From: Myrmaecium sp. VS I D KN 1
Lineage: Eukaryota > Ascomycota > Dothideomycetes > Valsariales > Valsariaceae
DNA: 64,000 bases
NCBI GenBank assembly: GCA_019775845.1
Contig: JADQAV010000009.1
Span: forward strand, 372,001-436,000
Direction: 5' to 3'
Shown piece by piece: positions 55,538-64,000 of the stretch. The first letter of the stretch is position 1; each line of letters starts with the position of its first letter. The notes beneath the pieces are model-generated. The model was not told the origin of the DNA and searched no databases. It saw only the letters and a program-made list of their open reading frames with translations. Position numbers and translations under genes: made by a program.

Positions 55538-57337
55538 TCAGGGTCGATCGCCGTTGGCAACAGGCGTAAATTCGCCCGTGTCCTCGATCCTTATGACGGT
55601 TTTCTCCAGACTCTTCTTGACCGAGTTCTTAGCGTTGAACACTTCTGTGAGCTCCTCGAGAGTTTTCCCGGCTGTCTCGACGAAGAAGAAGTAGACCATC
55701 ACGATCTCGATACAAAGCTAACCGATGTAGACGAGGTAAAGTTTCCATCCAATCACATCAATCCCGACCGCAACACCGAAGGGATTCGTCATGTTCGTGA
55801 TATTCAGGAACAAGAATTTCATCCCAGAGCCCTTCGCACGGGTGCGGTTTTCGAGACATTCGGCGGGGTACAAGACTTGTAGCGGCGTCCAGCCTCCGGC
55901 AAAGAATATGCCGAATAAGTAAATCGATACAACCACTCCGTAGACTAAATTGGAGTTCTTGTACGACTTAGCCGTGAAAGTAGTAAGTATAACGTAGGAA
56001 GCAAGGGCTCCCAGTAGACCTCCGAGCAGCATCACTCGTCGGCTAAGTTTGTCCAGGAGTGTCGCTCCGCAAATTGCCGCGATCATGCTGAAGATAGGAT
56101 TGATTGCGTTCAAGAGGAGCTGCGTCGACGAGTTCGTAATGCCTGCCTCCTTCAGCATGAGCGGCATAAAGTACGACACCTAGATTCTGGTTAGCAGGCC
56201 CGATTATAGATCCAGTGAGATGCCAAGTATGGTTTGTACGTACGACGTTATTTCCACTCCATTGGCCGAAGAAAGCCATGCATACCACCATGAGGGTCCT
56301 GTAACGGCTGGGACGGGAGTTGAAGAGCCCTCGAAAGTCCCACCAAGGGTTCTCATCCCGGTACATATTCATCTGTTCCACGATCTCATCGAGCTGCAGC
56401 TTGACGAGTGGGGAAGTAGCATCGCCGTCCGCATGGTATTTCGCAAAGAAATGTTCTGCCTCCTCCCGGCGATCTTTTGCCATAAGCCATCTCGGCGATT
56501 CAGGGAAGAAGAACACAGCAACCATAACGATCGCAGGCATAAAGCACTGAACCACGGTTGGAGTTCGCCAGGCCCAGCTGTTGTCGATGTTCTTATTGCA
56601 GCCATATGTGACTCAACTCGCGAGGACTGGTTTAAGCCGCCGGTCAGTACTTTTGTTTTCAACGCCGTGAATGTAAAGGGTCAGAGGACATACTGTTGCC
56701 AACTCACCAAAAGTTGTTATACATGCCACCCATCAATCCACGAAACGAGGGATGTGCGATCTCGACGATGTAGACTGGCCCGGCGGCTTGAGCCACAGCC
56801 GCTCCAAAGCCCAGAACAGCCCGTCCGCCAATGAATATTCCCATGCTAGTCGCGGGTGTTTGGATAGCGGTTCCGATTATAATGAAGAAGCAGCCGATAG
56901 CAATAGTCTTCCGCCGACCTAACCCGTCACCGAGCAATCCACATAGCGGGAAGGCGACGAGCTGAGCCAGATTATATACAATGAAAACAATACCGGTGCT
57001 TGGGCCGGAGCCGGTGAGTCGAAAAGACTTATGATACTGTTCCATGGCGTTGATGCTCCCCATGAGGGATCCGTCGAAGCCATTGATGGTAGAAACCAGA
57101 TAGCCGAAAGCACACTATATGCCTATTAGAACCCATATCTCAGGATGATGCCGGGGTGTTCGGAAGCTATACGATGGTCCATAACTTGATCATGCCAGGA
57201 GACCAAATACTAGGTTTGATAGTTTTGGTAACCGCCTCGAGTGCAGCAGAGGCTGCATTGACCTCCATGTGAACAGTATCCGGACTTTTCTCGTCACGGA
57301 CAACGTCACCCGCCGACGAAGGTTGATTCGAAGCCAT
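55538..57337 (-). pseudogene. MFS sugar transporter with three Trp-to-stop codons
   Basis: Sugar-porter family (lactose/hexose permease type). Exons 57337-57173, 57114-56694, 56626-56244 and 56179-55538 join in phase to 536 codons. Family text: STINGFDGSLMGSINAMEQY, GLLGDGLGRRKTIAIGC, GRAVLGFGAAVAQAAGPVYI VEIAHPSFRG, FFPESPRWLMAKDRREEAEH, GLFNSRPSRYRTLMVVCMAF, FAGGWTPLQVLYPAECLENR TRAKGSGM and the C-terminal FFFVETAGKTLEELTEVFNA. Three stops interrupt it, each where relatives have Trp: TGA near 56705 (NNFW*VGN), TGA near 56616 (ILAS*VTYG) and TAG near 55726 (YIG*LCIE). Otherwise the frame and all four exons are clean, so the loss is recent. One of the changes (TGG to TAG) fits RIP-type CpA mutation. 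Confidence 0.85.
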
Positions 57338-58232
57338 GGTGAGTGATGGCATATGCATAAAACGAGATATACTGGTGAGTGGCAGAGATGGAGATTCGCA
57401 AGAGGCGGTACATGGCCCTGATATAAGTAGATCGTTTGGATGGGCCATCTTGACTGGACTGACCATGGGAAACAGCTCGACCAACCACCCACTGCACCTC
57501 CACACAGTCGAGTGCCCATGCAAACTCCCACTAAACTCATACCCCGTGGGGATTGTCTCGATCGTCCAGTGTCTCTTCAACAATCCGGCCCGACCTGACC
57601 AGAGGTATCGTATGATCTGCTAGGGATGTTGCCCCGATCTAGAACCACTGGTCTCGAGAGTTACGCGCCTGCATCTGCTGGGATGCCGGTTACTCTCAAC
57701 CGGGATGGAGCATTGTTGCGACTGTAGCCATACTAGCGGCAAATCCGAATAGACTACCATGGAAGCGGTCATCACTATTCCGCCATGAGAAGCGGGCTTG
57801 GTGACTTAGCTCCACGGAAATATCTTTTCGAAGCATTCCACGAGACAAACCGCGGAGAAATCCTCCGCCATACTCCACCAGGAACGTTTCTCGTAACGCC
57901 TGGGTGCTTCAATTCTCCACGGGATATCGGGCTAAGTTATACCGAAAGTCGCTTTGATAATGCTCTGACTTTGCATTAATAATTCGCCGTCTTTGTAGTA
58001 ATATGCCAGCCATATTCCATGGGTTTCGAGTCTATAATTGCGTTCAACTCAATATCGAAGTGTGGTGATGCTAAGAAGACCCTTAATGCGACGTAGTGTC
58101 TTTTCAGTTGTACAACGAAAGGGAAATGACTTGTCACGCCAGGAATGACCTGTACTTGAGGATGTATTCGCGCAATATGTGTCTGTTGATCTAGGACATG
58201 TTGTAGCTAAAGACATTACATTGACTCTAGGA
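57338..58232. other. Intergenic, 0.9 kb
   Basis: Between the transporter and GH2 remnants; no gene or signal seen. Confidence 0.4.
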
Positions 58233-60518
<2,286 letters not shown>

Positions 60519-61092
60519 ACAGGTGTGGAAGGAATGGAGAGATGCATGGACGGTGGAAGTGGTACCAGAGTACCTATTGAGGTGCTGTAGATAGGTAGCC
60601 AGGTATGACAGTACTCTGTCTCTAAACCAAGGGGTTCTTTACGGATATTCAACGTTTCTCTTCGTCTATGTGCCAGTGCCGTGTGCTTAAGTGATGTGTG
60701 CTATCATCAGAACAAAGGAAAGGCAAGCACAGCACAATGGCCTTACAGCAATCGTAAGTACAGCTACATACTCTGGTAGCTCTGTAAGCTGCTGACCACG
60801 CTGGCAAATAATGACGTCCAGCAAGCAACAACAACTGACGACGACCTCCAGCCTGCCACGCCAGACCAGCACAGAACGGACAAAGAAAACTGAGCGGGCA
60901 GTTAGACACGCGCATATCGACAAGGTCATACGTACGAGGCGAATGATCAGAATCGAACACGTTGGCCAGATAAAGGTGGAGTTCTGGAGCTATAAAGAGC
61001 AGAAGAAGAAGGCAATATACGGTCACCCAACTAACCTCACATCCTCCCCACCAACAAACAGCAAGAAAAATTAGAGAGAGGAAAACTGAATC
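60519..61092. promoter_or_regulatory. Intergenic before the P-loop NTPase gene
   Basis: No gene seen. The last 100 nt are A-rich (AGCAAGAAAAATTAGAGAGAGG), probably leader of the following gene. Confidence 0.45.
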
Positions 61093-61719
61093 ATGTCCTC
61101 CTCCCCCCTCCCAACAATCTACCTCATCGGCGCGCAATGCAGCGGCAAAACAACCCTCCTCCAAGCCCTCGCCACCGAACTCCAAACGTATCCCTATCCA
61201 CCCCAGAACCCTCAACGCCCCACCATCATCCCCGAAGTCGTCCGCGCCGTGATGCGCATCAACGGCTTCACCGCCACCGACGTAACCGGGCCACGGGGTG
61301 CCGGGCTGCAAATGACGACGCTGCGCGCGCAGCACGAAGAAGAAGTCATACGGCACGGACACGAATGGTGCCTATGCGACCGATCGGGGTTGGATCCGCT
61401 CGTGTACGCGCAGGCGTACAGCGGGGGCGCGGAGGCGCTGGTGCAGATGTGGGAGTGGGGGACGTTGCGGGAGCGGATGCGGCGGGGGTTGGTGGTGCTG
61501 TGCGAGGCGGGGAATGCGGAGTGGTTGAGTTGGGATGATGTGAGGGTGCGGTATCAGAACTGGGAGGCGTGGAGGGGGTTGCATTGGGAGTTTGTGCGGA
61601 TGTTGGAGGCGCAGAGGATTCCGTTTGTGTTGTTGTCGAAGGATATGACGGATCTGGGGGAGCGCGTGCGGTTTGTGGTTGATAATTTGCGGATGAAGAT
61701 GGAGATGGGGGATCTGTGA
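61093..61719 (+). CDS. AAA-type P-loop NTPase, 208 aa
   Basis: A single exon with strong Walker A, LIGAQCSGKTTLLQAL (residues about 11-26). HGHEWCLCDRSGLDPLVYAQ carries a 'CDRSGLDP' motif that plays the Walker B/lid role in the AAA_28 / NadR-like ATPase-kinase group, and QAYSGG, VLCEAGNAEWLSWDDVRVRY and FVLLSKDMTDLGERVRFVVD follow, matching fungal AAA-domain proteins of this size. Function unknown; a small-molecule or nucleotide kinase role is inferred from fold similarity. Its stop is only 28 bp from the stop of the convergent CYTH gene. Confidence 0.8.
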   Translation: MSSSPLPTIYLIGAQCSGKTTLLQALATELQTYPYPPQNPQRPTIIPEVVRAVMRINGFTATDVTGPRGAGLQMTTLRAQHEEEVIRHGHEWCLCDRSGLDPLVYAQAYSGGAEALVQMWEWGTLRERMRRGLVVLCEAGNAEWLSWDDVRVRYQNWEAWRGLHWEFVRMLEAQRIPFVLLSKDMTDLGERVRFVVDNLRMKMEMGDL

Positions 61720-61747
61720 CGGTCATTGGGCAACTGGTATGGTGATG

Positions 61748-62404
61748 TTATAGGCGGCGTTGGCGCTTCCGCTGGAAGTAGGCGGTGAGTTTGCCGACGG
61801 GTTCGCCGGGGAGAAAGGCCCATGAGTAATGCTGCATGAATTCGATGATCCGCTCGTCCATCTCTTTCATCTTCTGAGCCTTGAGTTGCGCGATGTCCGC
61901 TTCCGTCTGCCCGACAAGCACCTCCGAGCGCTCCAGCTCCACCTCGCCCACGGTATGACCGAAGTCCATGGTGTCGAGCACAATCGTGAACTCTTCATCC
62001 GCAAGCCAGCTCTGGCGCGTGGTGTTCAGTATGGCTGTCGTGTCCAAACCGTAGTGGTCCCGATGGTCGCGGTCGAGCGAGGTCAGGGAGTAAATGTAAC
62101 GCCGAATGGCCTCCGGATCGGTAAGCTCTTCGAAGTGGGAGTTAGTGAACGTGCCGCCTTTGCGGACTTTCGCCTCCCAGTGGCCGTCACGGAGACGAAG
62201 CCAGACGCCGTGAAAGGCGAGGACATTGTTGCGGTCGTAGTAAGTGTCCTGCAACGTCTTGGTGCCCAGGTCGCGAAGGCTGCGGAACGGTGGAGTGCCA
62301 GTCGACTTGGTGAGCGTGGGAACGGTGAGGCCGCGGAACTTGCGTTCCACTTCGAGCGTGCAGCGCTGCGTCGCCGCCGTCAGGAGTCGCGATGCTGCTT
62401 TCAT
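61748..62404 (-). CDS. CYTH-domain protein, thiamine-triphosphatase-like
   Basis: A single exon of 218 aa. The N-terminal signature EVERKF (residues about 18-23, the ExExK metal/triphosphate site) opens the CYTH tunnel fold. Further marks: TYYDRNNVLAFHGVWLRLRD, WEAKVRKGG (Lys/Arg lining), FTIVLDTMDFGHTVGEVELE (the acidic exit strand), and the C-terminal KLTAYFQRKR. The match to fungal/animal thiamine triphosphatase (about 220 aa) is good in length and order. A slightly basic, Ser/Thr-rich first 15 residues (MKAASRLLTAATQR) could be a mitochondrial import signal. Hydrolysis of ThTP or of inorganic triphosphate are both possible for this family. Confidence 0.88.
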   Translation of the reverse strand: MKAASRLLTAATQRCTLEVERKFRGLTVPTLTKSTGTPPFRSLRDLGTKTLQDTYYDRNNVLAFHGVWLRLRDGHWEAKVRKGGTFTNSHFEELTDPEAIRRYIYSLTSLDRDHRDHYGLDTTAILNTTRQSWLADEEFTIVLDTMDFGHTVGEVELERSEVLVGQTEADIAQLKAQKMKEMDERIIEFMQHYSWAFLPGEPVGKLTAYFQRKRQRRL

Positions 62405-62689
62405 GGTGACAAGGCTGGCTGGTGTTGACTAGTTCGTGTCGGAGCGACGCTAATGGAAGAAACAGTATAAGTTGGTGGGTTCTTCGTGCCGGTGTTTACC
62501 CGGGGTTGTTGGCATGTGAATGTTTCACAGGACTGCAGAAGTATCTCCTATGTGAACGGTCTGTGATAAACCTAGTGATGAATGGGAGTCACTTTCTTCC
62601 AAACCAACCCGATTATTCTTTCTTAGAAACGGTGCTTAATCCGACTCCACCATCCCCAGTACTACCAGCCGATGCCACTCACGCCTATA
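62405..62689. other. Short intergenic
   Basis: 5' region of the CYTH gene and 3' end of the kinase gene; no signal recognised. Confidence 0.4.
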
Positions 62690-63511
62690 TCACGAATTTT
62701 GAATTACCTTCACCTCCCAAAGAACATCCACCAACTTTCCCCACGAAACCTCCGTCTCACCACTAGTATCAATCTGTAATCGCTATCAGCATCATGATCT
62801 ACTTCATTAAATTCAAGGAGAGCAATTCCAGCTTACCTCTCTCAAAATCCCTTTCCTTCGATACCACTCCACAATTTCCCCATTCAGCCTCTCAAACTCA
62901 CGATACCTCTTCTCAAACACCTCCTCTGTGTCATTTCTCCCGCGGATGCTCCGTGTCACAAGACGCTGCTTTGCGAGCTCACGGGGGCAGTTGAAGAACA
63001 GGACTAAGTCAGGGGATCCGATCTTTCGCCACGAGAGATAAAGTCAGTAACACAACGGATGAAAAAGGATACAGCAAGCAGCAGCAAGGGCAAGGGCACG
63101 GGTAAGCATATCTCACCATATCCTTCACCACCCCCACCTGATCCAGCCGTCTCGGAAAACCATCGAGAACCAGCACCTCCCCAGCACGACAAGGTATCTC
63201 CTCAATCTCCCTCCTCAATATCACCCCCAGCGCCTCAGCCGGTATCAACTCGCCCCTCCTCACGCAATCTACCACGCGCACATCAGGATAATTACGCTCC
63301 GCAGCGGTCAGCCGACGCAGCACGTCGCCGACGGAGAGGTGGTGGAAGCCGTACGTAGCCGCGAGGCGGGCGCACAGGGTGCCTTTTCCTGCGCCAGGGG
63401 CGCCTGGGTTGGGATAAGTAGGTATCTTGTTAGTTGGGTGTGCGGCGTCGGAGCGGGTATGTGCAGGTAGATATTGCACGTAGATTGCGTACCGATTACG
63501 AAGATGAGCAT
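62690..63511 (-). CDS. Adenylate-kinase-family nucleoside monophosphate kinase, 191 aa
   Basis: Four exons: 63511-63493 (19 nt), 63403-63117, 63022-62837 and 62773-62690. The first intron lies inside the P-loop Gly: MLIFVIG + APGAGKGTLCARLA. Family marks are GFHHLSVGDVLRR (NMP site), VRRGELIPAEALGVILRREI, EVLVLDGFPRRLDQV (the DGFPR loop), DLVLFFNCPRELAKQRLVTR, IRGRNDTEEVFEKRYREFER (lid-less short type), WYRRKGILREIDTSGE. Short-lid UMP/CMP kinases and adenylate kinases are the closest; the exact nucleotide cannot be settled. Ends in NS at a TGA (62690). The model is supported because every exon joins in phase to give continuous family text. Confidence 0.9.
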
Positions 63512-63901
63512 GATGCTGGATCTTGGGGTCGCGTGGGCGATGGTAGGCAGGGGAGGGAAGAGGAGATGGAGGGAGATAAGGTGAGTAAGTCACACAGGAG
63601 TGACGTTGGACGATTCAGGGGGTTGCTTGCTTCCGGGTACCCCGCCCGCTATGAGATTGATGAGGCTGAAGTTGCGAGAAGGGAGATAGAGAAGATGAAG
63701 GAGGAGATGGTTAAGTAGTGTGTCCTGCGTTTGCCTTTTGCTTATCACTTCGCTGTTCTCTTTCTCTGTCGACCAATTCACTGCCTCTTTCTCTCAGTGT
63801 GAGACATCTAAGCACACTCCGTGTCTGTGTCCGTTTGTCAATCCGGTTCCATCGTCACTTGTATACGTACCTCAGCTGCCAAGCTCATCAACAGCACTGT
63901 C
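63512..63901. promoter_or_regulatory. Divergent 5' region of kinase and right-edge gene
   Basis: 390 bp between two start codons; should carry both promoters. CT-rich just before the right-hand ATG. No known site called. Confidence 0.45.
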
Positions 63902-64000
63902 ATGGCTCTCCTTGCCACCGTTGTTGTAGCCGCCGCAGTCCTACTCTTCTGCGTACGCACCTACATCTGCCGCTGTCGCAAAAACAAGACCAAGCGCAAC
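63902..64000 (+). CDS. 5' end of a membrane-anchored protein (partial)
   Basis: From an ATG at 63902 the frame stays open to the edge: MALLATVVVAAAVLLFCVRT, then YICRCRKNKTKRN. A single hydrophobic helix followed by a basic Cys-containing stretch fits a signal-anchor (stop-transfer) N-terminus. No family can be named from 33 residues. Confidence 0.5.
   Translation, partial: MALLATVVVAAAVLLFCVRTYICRCRKNKTKRN

Overview
This window looks like a chromosome segment from a filamentous ascomycete (Pezizomycotina). The reasons are: short introns (about 50-130 nt) with GT..AG ends and CTAAC/CTGAC branch sites; a fused dethiobiotin synthetase/DAPA aminotransferase gene; a LaeA-like methyltransferase; fungal-only families (DUF3431, fungal transcription-factor domain); and blocks of AT-rich DNA almost free of CpA and TpG, the mark of repeat-induced point mutation (RIP). 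I cannot fix the species from sequence alone.

Left part (1-24.9 kb): GC-rich housekeeping DNA with intact spliced genes. In order: the 3' end of an unknown gene; a divergent biotin pair (bioF, minus; bioDA, plus) sharing a 334-bp promoter with a TGAGTCA site; GET1 (minus) divergent from a PTAR1-like PPTA-repeat protein (plus); CTP:phosphoethanolamine cytidylyltransferase (minus); a conserved unknown 587-aa protein (plus); a SAP-like acidic nuclear protein behind a 2.4-kb region without genes (plus); a secreted multicopper oxidase (plus); and an F-box-like protein (minus).

Middle part (25-42 kb): mostly accessory genes with wide spacing. These are a BTB-like protein, a doubtful spliced ORF, a nine-exon LaeA-like methyltransferase, a secreted protein with three related Cys-rich domains, a membrane-anchored DUF3431 protein, an ABM-type protein and a luciferase-domain (DUF5519-like) protein.

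Right-middle part (42-60.5 kb): a damaged compartment. Two hyper-RIPed AT blocks (42.03-42.64 and 46.60-48.22 kb) flank an island of gene fragments: a GH3 beta-glucosidase tail, an unknown acidic ORF, and Cys-rich repeats with an Asn-rich linker. After the second block comes what looks like the ruin of a glycoside-use cluster: a fungal transcription factor cut off at its 5' end, a GH78 alpha-L-rhamnosidase lacking its catalytic barrel, an apparently intact FAD-linked oxidase, an MFS sugar transporter with three Trp-to-stop codons, and a GH2 beta-galactosidase lacking its N-terminal half. The GH2 remnant abuts, head to head, the 3' part of an alpha/beta hydrolase. Together these would have recognised, imported and trimmed a rhamnose/galactose/glucose-bearing plant glycoside; only the oxidase still reads through.

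Right end (61-64 kb): housekeeping DNA returns with three small nucleotide/triphosphate genes: an AAA-type P-loop NTPase, a CYTH thiamine-triphosphatase-like protein and an adenylate-kinase-family kinase. The first codons of a membrane-anchored protein run off the edge. Exon limits were assigned by eye from splice signals and reading-frame continuity.
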